The position numbers and the translations under genes are program-made. The notes beneath the pieces are model-generated. The model was given only the letters and a program-made list of their open reading frames with translations, ran no database searches and was not told the DNA's origin. Shown in pieces: positions 48,301 to 57,799 of a stretch of DNA of 64,000 nt (positions are counted from its first letter, which is position 1; every line of letters begins with the position of its first letter). Source of the DNA: Kordia sp039026955 (GTDB taxonomy: Bacteria; Bacteroidota; Bacteroidia; Flavobacteriales; Flavobacteriaceae); contig JBCCLH010000018.1 of assembly GCA_039026955.1 (NCBI GenBank), positions 43,655-107,654 of the forward strand, written 5' to 3'.

Positions 48301-51300
48301 TTGACTTCTCAGTAGTTCCTAACATAATAGATTTAGTATTGAGTAACAACTCTAGTTATACTAATATTGACTTATCAGCACTACCGAATCTATTAGCATT
48401 AAATATGAGTAATTGTCCAAATCTGGAATTCATAGATTTTAGAAATGGAAATAATACCAGTCTATTAACATTTAACACCTTACAGACACCTTTGCTGAAC
48501 TGCATTTTAGTAGATAATGCGACCTACAGTACTAACAATTGGACAAATGTAGATGCCGCGACAACTTTTAACGAAGCATATTGCGACTATACACAAATTC
48601 CAGATGCGAATTTTGAATCACGATTGGACGCGTTGGGTTACGATGATATTTCTGGTGATGGACAAGTGCCAACAGAATTAATCAACACCATTACTTCACT
48701 TACAGCTTCAAACCGATCTATTAGTGACTTAACAGGAATTGAAGATTTTATTGCTTTAGAAGTTTTAAATGTGAATACTAATAACATTTCAAGTATTGAT
48801 GTTAGCATGTTAACTCAGCTGACAGAATTACAAATTGGCTATAACAATCTCACAAGTATAGATATCAGTAACAACACATTACTAGAAACGCTCAATGTTC
48901 GAAATAACAGTCTTACAAGTTTAGATGTTTCCAACAATACGGCATTGCAATCGTTAACCTTTCACGCAAACAATATTACTAGTATAGATATCAGCAACCT
49001 TACGGCATTGCGTACTTTCAATGCGATTAATAATGGTTTGACAGGGTTAGATGTATCTAACAATCCTGTATTGGAAGTGATCAGAGCAGGTAGCAATGCT
49101 GTTGGGGATTTGGATTTTACCAACAATCCACTCTTGCGCTTCATTTCCATGCCAAATGCCAACATACAAAGTATGGATCTGCGAAATGGCAACAACACTG
49201 CCATCACAGTATTTGAATTGCTTGGAAATGGTAGTTTGCGTTGTATTTCTGTAGATGATGCAGCATATAGTACGACTAACTGGACATCCATTCCGCCAAA
49301 TACAAACTTTTCAGAAACTGATTATTGTGACTACACGGCGATCCCAGATATTGATTTTGAAACTGAATTGGATATTTTAGGCTTGGATGATATTTTAGGA
49401 GATGGACAAATACCAACGGTGGCAATTGATACGGTAATCAACTTAAACATTCCGAATAAAAATATTTCAAATCTTGCAGGGATTGAAGATTTTGCAAGTC
49501 TTACTTCGCTGGATGTTTCAGATAACAATATAGCAACACTTGATTTGAGTCAGAATGTATTGTTAGTGGAACTCGTTGCGTATAACAATCAATTGACTTC
49601 GCTCGACTTGAATAACAATACAGCCATTGTTGAAGTAGATGCTTTTGGAAACCAACTCACATCACTAAATGTCTCAAACTGTTTCGTTTTGGAAAGACTG
49701 TATTTAGACAACAACAATTTTACAACTTTAGACCTAAGTGCAAACACAAGTTTACGACGTCTCATTATAAATGATAACAACTTGGAATACTTGAATGTTC
49801 AAAATGGGAACAATGCCAATATGAACTTTTTCAATACGACCAATAATCCGAATTTAACGTGTATTTTGGTAGATGATGTTACGCTTGCCACGAACAATTT
49901 TACCAACATCGATCCGCAAACGAGTTTTTCTGCTACCTACTGTAGATATACAGCAATTCCAGATGCCAATTTTGAAACCACACTTAACAATTTAGGATAT
50001 GATGATATTGCTGGTGATGGACAAGTACCAACGGCGTTGATTGAAGTGATGACAATGCTAAATATCGAATTCAGTAATATCACAGATGTGACGGGAATTG
50101 AAGATTTTACCGCTTTGCAATCATTTATCGCAAATAATAACAACATTAGTTCCATAGATGTAAGTGCCAATACCAACTTGGAAACACTTCGATTGATCAC
50201 CAATCAGTTAACAGAATTGGATGTCTCTCAAAATACCAATCTAAAAAATTTGGCTGTAGATGATAATATGATTGAAAGTTTGGATCTTTCTAACAATACC
50301 TTACTGGAAACTATTACGTTGACAGTAAATAGCTTGTCATTTGTAAACATGCAAAATGGCAACAATACCAATATCACAACCTTTAATGCAGATGCGAATC
50401 CTGATTTGACATGTATTTTAGTAGATGATCTTGCAAATAATTACAGTTCTTGGGTATTAGATTCCGCTACTAGTTTGACCGATACGTATTGCCGTTACAC
50501 CCAAATTCCTGATGCCAATTTTGAAACTGCGCTTAATAATTTAGGACTGGATGATACTGCTGCGGATGGACAAGTGCCAACCGCGTTAATAGAAACAATT
50601 ACTTCGTTAGCTGTGAATGCTGCAAATATTGCGGATTTAACAGGGATTGAAGACTTTACAAGTCTTGAAATTCTATTTGCATTCGGAAATTCACTCACAA
50701 ATATTGATCTGTCAAACAATGTAAATTTACAAACATTGATCATCAATGGAAACAATATAACAGCTCTTGATCTTAGTGCGAATCCAAATTTGACAACGCT
50801 GGAAGCTGCCAGTAATAACATTTCTCAATTAAATATTACAAACAATCTGAATCTCGTAAACATTAATGTGGATAACAATGCGTTGACCAATTTAGATTTT
50901 TCAATGCTAACAAATTTAGAGGATGTGAATGTTGCCAACAATCAGTTGACCTATTTCAACATCAAAAATGGAAACAATACTAGTATTTCAGATTTTACTG
51001 CATTGATTAATCCGTCATTGAGCTGTATTATTGTAGACGATCCTGTATATAGCACTACCAACTGGAATGCTATAGATGCTACGACCATGTTCAGTGCTGC
51101 TGCTTGTCGCTACACAGCCATTCCAGATGCCAATTTTGAAACCGAACTAGGCAATCAGGGATATGATGACATTGCAGGCGATGGTCAAGTCCCAACCGCA
51201 TTGATAGAAACGATAACGCAGTTAAACATCAACTACCATTCGATCGTAGACTTAACAGGAATTGAAGATTTTGCCACTTTACAAGAATTGAATGTTTCGT

Positions 51301-54300
51301 ATGGAAGCTTGACGTCTCTTGACGTGAGTCAGAATACCAATTTGACCAAATTACTCTGTGGCTACAATTCGGGACTCACCACTTTAGACCTAAGCAGCAA
51401 TACTAATTTGCAGGAGCTACAGGCAAATGAAACCTCCATTGTCTCTTTAGATTTGAGTCAGAATATTGCATTAGTAGCTTTGAATGCTTCCACCAATTCA
51501 GCTTTAATCGAGTTAAACGTGAAAAACGGAAACAATACCAATGTAACGACCTTTGTGACGACTAGCACGCCAAATCTCACCTGTATTTTGGTGGATGATG
51601 TTACTTATTCGCAAACAAATTGGACAAATATTGCTGCGGCTAATAGCTTCAGCGATGATTTTTGTGGCTATACACAAATTCCAGATGCAACTTTTGAAGC
51701 TAGATTAGAAGCTTTGGGTTACGATGATATTTCTGGCGATGGACAAGTGCCAACTGCATTAATTAAGGTTGTGACTAGTTTACCACTGAGCAATGGAGGC
51801 ATTAGTGATTTAACTGGAATTGAAGATTTTGTAGCGTTGGAAGAACTCTATTTAGACAATAATCCATTGACGAGTTTAGATGTGTCTAACAATTTGGCAT
51901 TACGCATCCTATTTTGTAATGATAATGATCTAACTACATTGGATGTTTCGGCAAACACTGCATTGGTAGAACTGGATGCATACGATAATAGTGACTTGTC
52001 TTCTGTTACCTTTGGAAATAATCCAGTACTAGAGCACGTGGACTTAGACGAATGCGCCATCACTACTATAGACGTAAGTACGCTTACAGCGTTAGAAGAT
52101 TTGGATCTTCAAGAAAATAATTTACTCTCCATTGATTTATCTGCAAATACGCTCTTAGAAGATTTGGACTTAGATTTTAATAACAACCTAACCACAATCG
52201 ATTTAAGCAGTAATCTCGAATTGATAAGAGTGGATATTGATGACAATCCAGCCTTAACAACCGTTACTTTTGGTCCTGCACCAAATCTGACAGACATATA
52301 CGCAGATGATACCGCAATCAACAGTATTGATGTATCGATGCTTTCAGGATTATTAGAATTAAACTTAGGTGATACACAAATTTCATCGCTAGATGTTTCT
52401 GCAAATTCTTTATTGGTAGATTTACGCGTCCACGATACGAATTTGACATACTTAAATGTTCAGAACGGAAACAACACAAACTTTACGCGATTCGAGTTAA
52501 ATAATAATCCAAACTTGACGTGTGTATTGGTAGATGATGTTACCTATGCAGATACAAACTTTACCACCAAAGATGCACAAACGAGTTATAGCGATACAGC
52601 CTGTACACAATACACATTCATTCCAGATGCAAACTTTGAACAAGCTCTGAACGACTTTGGCTATGATGATGTGTTAGGAGATTCCAGAGTGCCAACTGCA
52701 AGTATCAACACGCTGACTTCCCTAGATGTTTCAAGTTATGCCATTGAAGATTTAACTGGAATTCAGGATTTTGTTGCCTTAGAAAACTTAAATGCAAGCA
52801 CAAACGATTTGGTCTTAGTCGATTTTAGTCTAAACACAACTTTACAGACCATTAATCTTTCGGGGAATGCATTGGCGGCTCTTGATCTTTCAGCATTGAC
52901 CAATCTTATTTCCTTAGATGTAAGTGATAACAACTTATTTCTTTTAAATATTGAAAATGGTAACAATACAAATCTTAGTAGTTTCGACGCACATACAAAT
53001 CCGAATTTGACTTGTATTCAGGTAGATGATGTAGCCTATGCGACTGCGAATTTTACCAATATTGATGCGCAAACATCGTTTGGAGTAGATTGTACACCCT
53101 ATACTGCAATTCCAGATGCGAATTTTGAAGCAGCACTTGCTAGTTATGATGATATCCTTAATGATGGACAAGTTCCAACGTTAAACATTTATTTACTACA
53201 AAATTTAGATTTGGAAAGTCAAAATATTACAGACTTGACAGGTATTGAAGACTTTTTAACCTTGGAAGAATTGTATGTAGGTTATAATTCGTTAAATACA
53301 TTGGATGTATCTCAGAATACGCAGCTTACCAACTTACGCTGTAATGGGAATAACTTTACGAGTCTTGACTTATCCAATAATCCAGATCTTTTAGTAGTAG
53401 ATGCATTTTTCAATACTTCGCTTTCTTCCGTGAGTTTTCATCCAAACAATGTCATAGAATATGTTTCCTTTTTTAACTGTGACTTCACTACAATTGATGT
53501 CAGTTCACTAACAAGCCTTAAAGGTTTACGACTTGGGTATAACAATTTATCGGCTATAGATGTATCGAATAATACTTTGTTAGAAAATTTAGATGTACAG
53601 TACAATGCGCTTATAGATTTGGATGTTTCTAATAATTTGGCATTGCGATCTCTAAACGTTCAAATCAATCCATACTTAGCAGCACTCACGCTTGGAGCGG
53701 CTTCAAATCTTACAGATATTTATGCAAGTCTAACCGTAATAGAAACGCTAGATGTATCCATGCTTCCAAGTTTAGAACTCATCGATGTAAGCGATACAAA
53801 TTTAACGTCATTGGATTTATCATTAAATACACTGCTCACAGATTTACGAGTAGACAATGCAAACTTATCCTTCTTAAATGTGAAGAATGGAAACAATACA
53901 AATTTGACAAGAGCAGACATCAACAATAATCCAAATCTGACGTGCGTTTTGGTTGATGATGTAGCGTTTGCACAAGCAAATATTGTCAATGTAGATCCGC
54001 AGACAAACTTTAGTGATACGTTTTGTCGTTATACTGCAATTCCAGATATGGCGTTTGAAAATGCACTTGGTGTTTTAGGATATGATGATATTTCAAACGA
54101 CGGACAAGTGCCAACTGCTTTGATTGAAACAGTTACCTTACTAAACATTCAAGGAGAACCTTTAATCGACCTAACAGGAATTCAAGACTTTACCGCCTTA
54201 ACAGATTTGTATTGTGGAAACTCTGCACTGATGACGATCGATTTAAGCAGCAATGTTTTGTTAGAAGTATTAAGTTGTCCAATAAGTAGTTTGACATCAT

Positions 54301-56369
54301 TGGATTTATCTGCAAATACAGCATTAAAAACTATTGATTTAGGGAATAACGATTTAACATCGCTAGACTTGTCAAACAATACAGCATTAGAAGTGTTAAT
54401 TGTGTATGAGAATGATCTTACTACACTTGATTTGACACAAAATACAGCCTTAACACAGCTTGTAGCTTTTGAAAATTTACTAACGGACATCAATGTTTCA
54501 GGAATTACAACACTTGATTTCTTAGAAGTAAGAGGCAATGCCTTGACGAGTTTGAATGTAGGTACGAATGTCAATCTCACTCAGTTATTTTGTGAGGAGA
54601 ATAATTTAACGACACTCGATATTTCAAATAATACGCTATTGAATTGGTTGTATTGTCAAAATAATAGCATCAGCACACTAGATCTTTCGCAAAATTCAGC
54701 GATGCAATTTTTAAATGTCTCTAACAATGCGCTGACATTTTTAAATCTACAAAATGGCAACAATATAGGTTTAGGACTTTTTAATGCAACTACTAATCCT
54801 GATCTGACTTGTATTCTGGTAGATGACGCCGTATACAGTACAACCAATTGGCCAAACATTGATGCAACGGCAAGTTACAGCGATACCTATTGTCGTTATA
54901 CACAAATCCCAAATGCCAATTTTGAAGCGGAATTAGATGCCTTGGGTTATGATGATATTTCAGGTGATGGACAAGTGCCAACTGCCTTAATTGAAGTGGT
55001 TACTGATTTAAATGTAAGCAATTCAAGCATCAATAATTTGACAGGAATTGAAGATTTTGTGGCGCTCCAAACATTAAATGTGAATCAAAATAATATTGCC
55101 ACATTAGATCTTTCAAACAATACTGCACTTACTAGTTTATTTGCAACTGGTAATAACTTTACTACGCTTGATCTTTCAAACAATATCTTATTAAGAGATG
55201 TACGTTTAGGTGGCAATAACCTTTCGTCCATAGATTTAAGCAACCTTGCTGCGCTTAGAATTTTACAAGTTGGAAACAACCTTTTAACACAAGTAGATGT
55301 GAGTGATAGTCCTCTATTAGAAAGATATAGAGTCAATGGTAATAACATTACATCCGTAGATTTATCAAACAATCCATTACTAGAAGAAGTAAGAGTGGAC
55401 GGAAATGATTTGGTATCCTTCAATATGCAAAATGGAGCCAACACCTTGATCACTAATTTTAGAGCGAATGGAAATGCTGATTTAACTTGTATTCTTGTAG
55501 ATGATGTTGCTTACAGTACTTCCAATTGGACTACTATAGATACTGGTGTAAGCTTTAGTGAAACTACTTGTGGTACAGAATATTCACTAGCGATCAAAGT
55601 ATATTTACAAGGTGCTGCTATCAACCCGAATACAGGAGAAGAAACGCTCATGCGTGACGATTTGCGTGTGGCTAATTATATTCCTACTAGAAGTCCGTAT
55701 GCGGATATGCTAGATTGTGAATCTACTATATTTACTACAACTGGCGGAAATGCTATTGTGGATTGGATTTGGGTAGAATTACGTGATCAATCAGACAATA
55801 CACAAATACTATATTCCCGATCAGCTTTAGTACAACGCGATGGTGATGTTGTCGATGTGGATGGAACTTCTCCCCTGACCTTCAATACTACCGAAGATAC
55901 CTATAACGTCGCAATACGCCATCGCAATCATTTGGGAATTGCAACAAGTACGCCTATTACATTTACAACCGCGACTGACAATGTGATTGACTTTACCAAT
56001 AGTAGTTTAACCATGTACGGAAGCAATGCACAAACCACTGCGAGCATGCCATCAGGTATCAGTGGAATGTGGAGCGGAAATGTAAACGGAGATATCATTG
56101 TACAATACTCAGGAACCGATCCAGACACGCCAGACTTATTATCAACCGTGTTAAATGATCCTGGAAATTTCTTGAATTTCCCAACCTACAGCATCACGGA
56201 ATACAATGTAAATGATGTGAATATGGATGGAATCATTCAATATTCAGGAACCAATCCAGATACACCTTTTATCTTACAAAATGTATTAGCGCATCCAGGC
56301 AACTTTTTAAACTTTAGTACCTATCAAATCATAGAACAATTACCAGAAAACTTTTTAACAATCGATTAA
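45306..56369 (+). CDS. Giant secreted metzincin-like protease/leucine-rich-repeat protein with dockerin-like C-terminal module
   Basis: This 3687-residue protein has a signal peptide ending SAAQG. After an N-terminal beta domain (about 25-185) comes an IPT/TIG domain (about 193-280; NISSFSPTTATAGTQTVLTI). A metzincin-like zinc protease domain (about 285-480) has HELGHAHQLGH, with His425, Glu426, His429 and His435, and a Met-turn SVIMHYS (Met443). Ig-like and SprB-like strands follow (490-670). Twelve supermodules at about 675-3423 each open with IPDANFExxLxxLGYDD, then D-G-Q-V-P-T, D-L-T-G-I-E-D-F, LRRs of the LTSLDVSNN type, and close with LTCILVDD. The final 260 residues match the end of the 2618-residue protein and hold two DVNMDG-like loops. 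It is probably a surface-displayed, possibly protein-cleaving adhesin. Confidence 0.92.
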   Translation: MKTKLFLLALFCMPFWSAAQGCGASMIPLSIQQRVNEATKIVEAEVINSQSYWDANRHNIYTVHTLTVYTNMRGNNNTTVYAVTMGGKVGDEIQITSSAASLMVGTTGTFFLKNFSGNLPVSGTLYELVGAAQGIIKYDKYSEKAADVFTKYTSVENDLYGRIQSATRSQFQVLQARPVVENNSSFARATPNISSFSPTTATAGTQTVLTINGSNFGTTEGTVGFPNSNTGGSSYVDAISSQIISWTDTQIQVQIPTLSGTGRFRVTNSTSESNESLTDLTITYNHAGINSGGIAYPSILQDDNGSGGFTFQYHTDFDTSAAKQYFEDAFDLWNCESDINFVFGSTTTTDASVDDGINIVRFDNGNELSSGVLGQVTTRFLGTCADTNRILADEIDITWNDGTNWYYGNGMPGASQYDFKSVALHELGHAHQLGHVIDNSVIMHYSIGNGESRYNLSQNDKDGAVYTMGLFKQTIGCSITPMTEQVNCCDPVTITTQPIAPDVCSDETFILTADGTDYSTVQWQVNIGSGWTDLFDGAIYSGVTTTTLEVTSVVGVDGYQYRLVFDDTCGGSYNSNAVTANVDTIPSANVAPGSAGCVGQFTFNFAPDSSRTTIAFSIDGGVTYPYSFSDTAVIGTASNIEEGTYNVWVRWGNGDCPQDLGDYTIALPASCVTSIPDANFEQALIDLGIDSDNTLDGNVLTSDISSITSLDVEDTDGNLDNDITDLTGIEDFTSLVTLNCRGNNLTSLDVSNNTNLEELSAGTNSNLATLTLSNNPNLKFLYLEITKVNNIDFSLMPNLEELNLNNNPNYTSIDVSGLSNLQILSMSNCANLASMDVRNGNNTNFNFFEATNTPLLTCISVDNVAFATNNWTNVDNTTFFSETNCVYTSIPDANFEARLDALGYDDISGDGQVPTELINTITSLDVQNQSISDLTGIEDFASLQVLRCEENNLTSLNVGNSPNLQALFAGDNPNLSSLDFSNNSNLLVLLLDNTSVNSLDFSVVPNIIDLVLSNNSSYTNIDLSALPNLLALNMSNCPNLEFIDFRNGNNTSLLTFNTLQTPLLNCILVDNATYSTNNWTNVDAATTFNEAYCDYTQIPDANFESRLDALGYDDISGDGQVPTELINTITSLTASNRSISDLTGIEDFIALEVLNVNTNNISSIDVSMLTQLTELQIGYNNLTSIDISNNTLLETLNVRNNSLTSLDVSNNTALQSLTFHANNITSIDISNLTALRTFNAINNGLTGLDVSNNPVLEVIRAGSNAVGDLDFTNNPLLRFISMPNANIQSMDLRNGNNTAITVFELLGNGSLRCISVDDAAYSTTNWTSIPPNTNFSETDYCDYTAIPDIDFETELDILGLDDILGDGQIPTVAIDTVINLNIPNKNISNLAGIEDFASLTSLDVSDNNIATLDLSQNVLLVELVAYNNQLTSLDLNNNTAIVEVDAFGNQLTSLNVSNCFVLERLYLDNNNFTTLDLSANTSLRRLIINDNNLEYLNVQNGNNANMNFFNTTNNPNLTCILVDDVTLATNNFTNIDPQTSFSATYCRYTAIPDANFETTLNNLGYDDIAGDGQVPTALIEVMTMLNIEFSNITDVTGIEDFTALQSFIANNNNISSIDVSANTNLETLRLITNQLTELDVSQNTNLKNLAVDDNMIESLDLSNNTLLETITLTVNSLSFVNMQNGNNTNITTFNADANPDLTCILVDDLANNYSSWVLDSATSLTDTYCRYTQIPDANFETALNNLGLDDTAADGQVPTALIETITSLAVNAANIADLTGIEDFTSLEILFAFGNSLTNIDLSNNVNLQTLIINGNNITALDLSANPNLTTLEAASNNISQLNITNNLNLVNINVDNNALTNLDFSMLTNLEDVNVANNQLTYFNIKNGNNTSISDFTALINPSLSCIIVDDPVYSTTNWNAIDATTMFSAAACRYTAIPDANFETELGNQGYDDIAGDGQVPTALIETITQLNINYHSIVDLTGIEDFATLQELNVSYGSLTSLDVSQNTNLTKLLCGYNSGLTTLDLSSNTNLQELQANETSIVSLDLSQNIALVALNASTNSALIELNVKNGNNTNVTTFVTTSTPNLTCILVDDVTYSQTNWTNIAAANSFSDDFCGYTQIPDATFEARLEALGYDDISGDGQVPTALIKVVTSLPLSNGGISDLTGIEDFVALEELYLDNNPLTSLDVSNNLALRILFCNDNDLTTLDVSANTALVELDAYDNSDLSSVTFGNNPVLEHVDLDECAITTIDVSTLTALEDLDLQENNLLSIDLSANTLLEDLDLDFNNNLTTIDLSSNLELIRVDIDDNPALTTVTFGPAPNLTDIYADDTAINSIDVSMLSGLLELNLGDTQISSLDVSANSLLVDLRVHDTNLTYLNVQNGNNTNFTRFELNNNPNLTCVLVDDVTYADTNFTTKDAQTSYSDTACTQYTFIPDANFEQALNDFGYDDVLGDSRVPTASINTLTSLDVSSYAIEDLTGIQDFVALENLNASTNDLVLVDFSLNTTLQTINLSGNALAALDLSALTNLISLDVSDNNLFLLNIENGNNTNLSSFDAHTNPNLTCIQVDDVAYATANFTNIDAQTSFGVDCTPYTAIPDANFEAALASYDDILNDGQVPTLNIYLLQNLDLESQNITDLTGIEDFLTLEELYVGYNSLNTLDVSQNTQLTNLRCNGNNFTSLDLSNNPDLLVVDAFFNTSLSSVSFHPNNVIEYVSFFNCDFTTIDVSSLTSLKGLRLGYNNLSAIDVSNNTLLENLDVQYNALIDLDVSNNLALRSLNVQINPYLAALTLGAASNLTDIYASLTVIETLDVSMLPSLELIDVSDTNLTSLDLSLNTLLTDLRVDNANLSFLNVKNGNNTNLTRADINNNPNLTCVLVDDVAFAQANIVNVDPQTNFSDTFCRYTAIPDMAFENALGVLGYDDISNDGQVPTALIETVTLLNIQGEPLIDLTGIQDFTALTDLYCGNSALMTIDLSSNVLLEVLSCPISSLTSLDLSANTALKTIDLGNNDLTSLDLSNNTALEVLIVYENDLTTLDLTQNTALTQLVAFENLLTDINVSGITTLDFLEVRGNALTSLNVGTNVNLTQLFCEENNLTTLDISNNTLLNWLYCQNNSISTLDLSQNSAMQFLNVSNNALTFLNLQNGNNIGLGLFNATTNPDLTCILVDDAVYSTTNWPNIDATASYSDTYCRYTQIPNANFEAELDALGYDDISGDGQVPTALIEVVTDLNVSNSSINNLTGIEDFVALQTLNVNQNNIATLDLSNNTALTSLFATGNNFTTLDLSNNILLRDVRLGGNNLSSIDLSNLAALRILQVGNNLLTQVDVSDSPLLERYRVNGNNITSVDLSNNPLLEEVRVDGNDLVSFNMQNGANTLITNFRANGNADLTCILVDDVAYSTSNWTTIDTGVSFSETTCGTEYSLAIKVYLQGAAINPNTGEETLMRDDLRVANYIPTRSPYADMLDCESTIFTTTGGNAIVDWIWVELRDQSDNTQILYSRSALVQRDGDVVDVDGTSPLTFNTTEDTYNVAIRHRNHLGIATSTPITFTTATDNVIDFTNSSLTMYGSNAQTTASMPSGISGMWSGNVNGDIIVQYSGTDPDTPDLLSTVLNDPGNFLNFPTYSITEYNVNDVNMDGIIQYSGTNPDTPFILQNVLAHPGNFLNFSTYQIIEQLPENFLTID

Positions 56370-56371
56370 TC

Positions 56372-57190
56372 ATGAAAAGACACACACTCATCCTTTTATA
56401 CATCACCATCCTATCAACATTCACATTTCCAGTAAATGCACAAGATGGCTACACATACACACTCATTGACAATGGAAGCTACAATTTTACCATTGGAGCA
56501 GTTCCGAATACTAGCTCAAATACCTTTGTAACTTCGGTACAGAGTTATGGTTTCACCATCATCCTACCAGATGGTGTTACCGCTAGTATTACTTCTTCAT
56601 TAGGTGGAGCTGCTTCGGCTACCTTCTTTGATGGAGGTGCTGTTGGACAAGCCGCAAATGATGGTTATTTAATTACCGAAACATTGGGAAGTCCAGCTTC
56701 GTTAGCTGCACCATCTACAGGAACAACTTCCAATATTGTAACCATTCAAATCAATGGCGTACCAACTTCGGGAACCATGTATATTTTAGAGAATAATTCA
56801 GCTTTAGCGTCTACAGTTGTACCACTAAAAAGCTTTATGCAAGCAGACATGGTGGATAATGGCATGGCAGAATTTATAAATGTAGTAGATCCAAATGCGG
56901 CGGCAGTTTCGGGAATGTCTTCCTTTGACTTTTCCACACTTTCTGTAGAAGAACCTAATGAACTAGCAGAACTTTCTATCTATCCGAATCCTGTCAAAGA
57001 TATCATTCACATCAATAATACAAGCACTGAAATCATCAAAGCAGAGATACTAAACGTCAACGGACAGTTAGTACTTTCTCAAGAAAATAATCTCACTACT
57101 ATCAATGTAAACAGTTTACCAAGTGGAATGTATATGTTAAAAGTATATTCTGAAAAAGCTAAAAAAACAATTAAAATAATTAAAGAGTAG
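56372..57190 (+). CDS. Small T9SS-sorted partner protein, paralogue of 28359-29168
   Basis: This 272-residue protein has a signal peptide ending VNAQ and the same beta-rich domain as the gene at 28359 (QDGYTYTLIDNGSYNFTIGA; SYGFTIILPDGVTASITSS; DGYLITETLGSPASL; IQINGVPTSGTMYILENN). The type A T9SS sorting domain follows (LSIYPNPVKDIIHI, then VNSLPSGMYMLKVYSEKAKK). The ATG is 2 bp after the giant gene stop, so translation is very likely coupled. The strict pairing with a giant protein carrying the same C-terminal module, in both loci, suggests that the two proteins bind each other. The role is otherwise unknown. Confidence 0.87.
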   Translation: MKRHTLILLYITILSTFTFPVNAQDGYTYTLIDNGSYNFTIGAVPNTSSNTFVTSVQSYGFTIILPDGVTASITSSLGGAASATFFDGGAVGQAANDGYLITETLGSPASLAAPSTGTTSNIVTIQINGVPTSGTMYILENNSALASTVVPLKSFMQADMVDNGMAEFINVVDPNAAAVSGMSSFDFSTLSVEEPNELAELSIYPNPVKDIIHINNTSTEIIKAEILNVNGQLVLSQENNLTTINVNSLPSGMYMLKVYSEKAKKTIKIIKE

Positions 57191-57440
57191 CTATATATCT
57201 CACAAGAAATTGAAAAAAAACTACTATTTGTTAGTATCTAAATGACATACTTAGAGCTAGTTGATGGTTAGTTTATTTTATTATGGTTGAAAGATGGGGT
57301 AATTCCTGTCTTTCTTTTTAATAGTATTTACAATTTACAAATAATAACGCAGAAGCAAACAAAATATTGACAGTGTAGTTTTGTAGGATTTAGTTGTGGT
57401 CTACATGGGCAATAAGACATAAACACAACTAAAGAAGAGA

Positions 57441-57475
57441 GGCGTCATCTTTTATGTTGGGATGGCGCTTTTTTA
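57441..57475 (+). terminator. Terminator after the second surface cassette
   Basis: GGCGTCATC at 57441-57449 pairs with GATGGCGCT at 57461-57469 (two G-T pairs), followed by a run of six T. It is the first strong hairpin after the stop at 57190. Confidence 0.7.
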
Positions 57476-57511
57476 GAATTTTCAGTTTAGAAGATATTAA
57501 ACAATCATTTT

Positions 57512-57531
57512 GTTGTACCTATGTTGTACCT
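57512..57531 (+). repeat. GTTGTACCT direct repeat
   Basis: GTTGTACCT occurs at 57512-57520 and again at 57523-57531, 11 bp apart. The spacing and TGTACC core resemble the sites near the TPR-HTH genes. Its place beside a tRNA remnant also fits a recombinase arm site. Confidence 0.45.
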
Positions 57532-57538
57532 AAAAGAA

Positions 57539-57566
57539 AAAAGCCAAGTCATACAACTTGGCTTTT
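57539..57566 (-). terminator. Hairpin downstream of the tRNA-His remnant
   Basis: AAAAGCCAAGT at 57539-57549 is the exact reverse complement of ACTTGGCTTTT at 57556-57566, with a 6-base loop. On the minus strand it lies directly after the tRNA 3' end, so it is probably the original tRNA terminator that was retained. Confidence 0.65.
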
Positions 57567-57581
57567 ATAGTGTTTATAAAG

Positions 57582-57623
57582 GGTGAAAGACCGGGTTCGA
57601 ACCGGCGACCTCTGGAACCACAA
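57582..57623 (-). other. tRNA-His(GTG) 3' fragment, probable integration attachment site
   Basis: Read on the minus strand, the sequence gives an anticodon loop TTGTGGT (anticodon GTG), the 3' anticodon-stem strand TCCAG, a variable loop AGGTC, a T-stem GCCGG, the T-loop TTCGAAC, CCGGT, the acceptor strand CTTTCAC and C73. C73 is the discriminator typical of tRNA-His. The D-arm and 5' acceptor strand are missing, and the upstream bases do not complete the anticodon stem. A 3' half that begins at the anticodon loop is the usual duplicated core left by integrases that insert into tRNA genes. The island would then lie to the right, with an intact tRNA-His beyond the window. Confidence 0.7.
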
Positions 57624-57690
57624 CACAGAACAACCTTTTTGAAACAACTGACTATTAGTTAGTTAAAAATAAAGGAGTCCGAAAAACTAT

Positions 57691-57799
57691 CAAAAACGGT
57701 CAAAAACGATGCTCCAAAACGGTGCTCCTGTTAACTTAATAAGTTTACAATAACATAAAATGATTAATGACAAGTTCTAAAAAAACGTCTAAAAAAACG
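57691..57799 (+). repeat. Cluster of short direct repeats beside the tRNA fragment
   Basis: CAAAAACG occurs at 57691 and 57701, with a variant CCAAAACGGT at 57714. GCTCC occurs at 57711 and 57724. TCTAAAAAAACG occurs twice back to back at 57776-57787 and 57788-57799. The 10-12 bp spacing recalls recombinase or excisionase arm sites, or iterons. The region is simple in composition, so some of it could be chance. Confidence 0.45.

Noticed and set aside
47291..55453. Many antisense open frames of 60-130 residues inside the LRR gene
   Set aside because: They arise from the repetitive codon pattern of the LRR units, repeat at the same offset in each unit and show no protein-like composition.
47328..55575. 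Regular repeats that might be taken for a CRISPR array
   Set aside because: The repeats are in frame, imperfect, 60-70 bases per LRR and coding. No short identical repeats with unique spacers and no cas genes are present.
57582..57640. A complete tRNA-His gene
   Set aside because: No 5' acceptor strand or D-arm is found upstream on the minus strand, and the 5' anticodon-stem bases do not pair properly.
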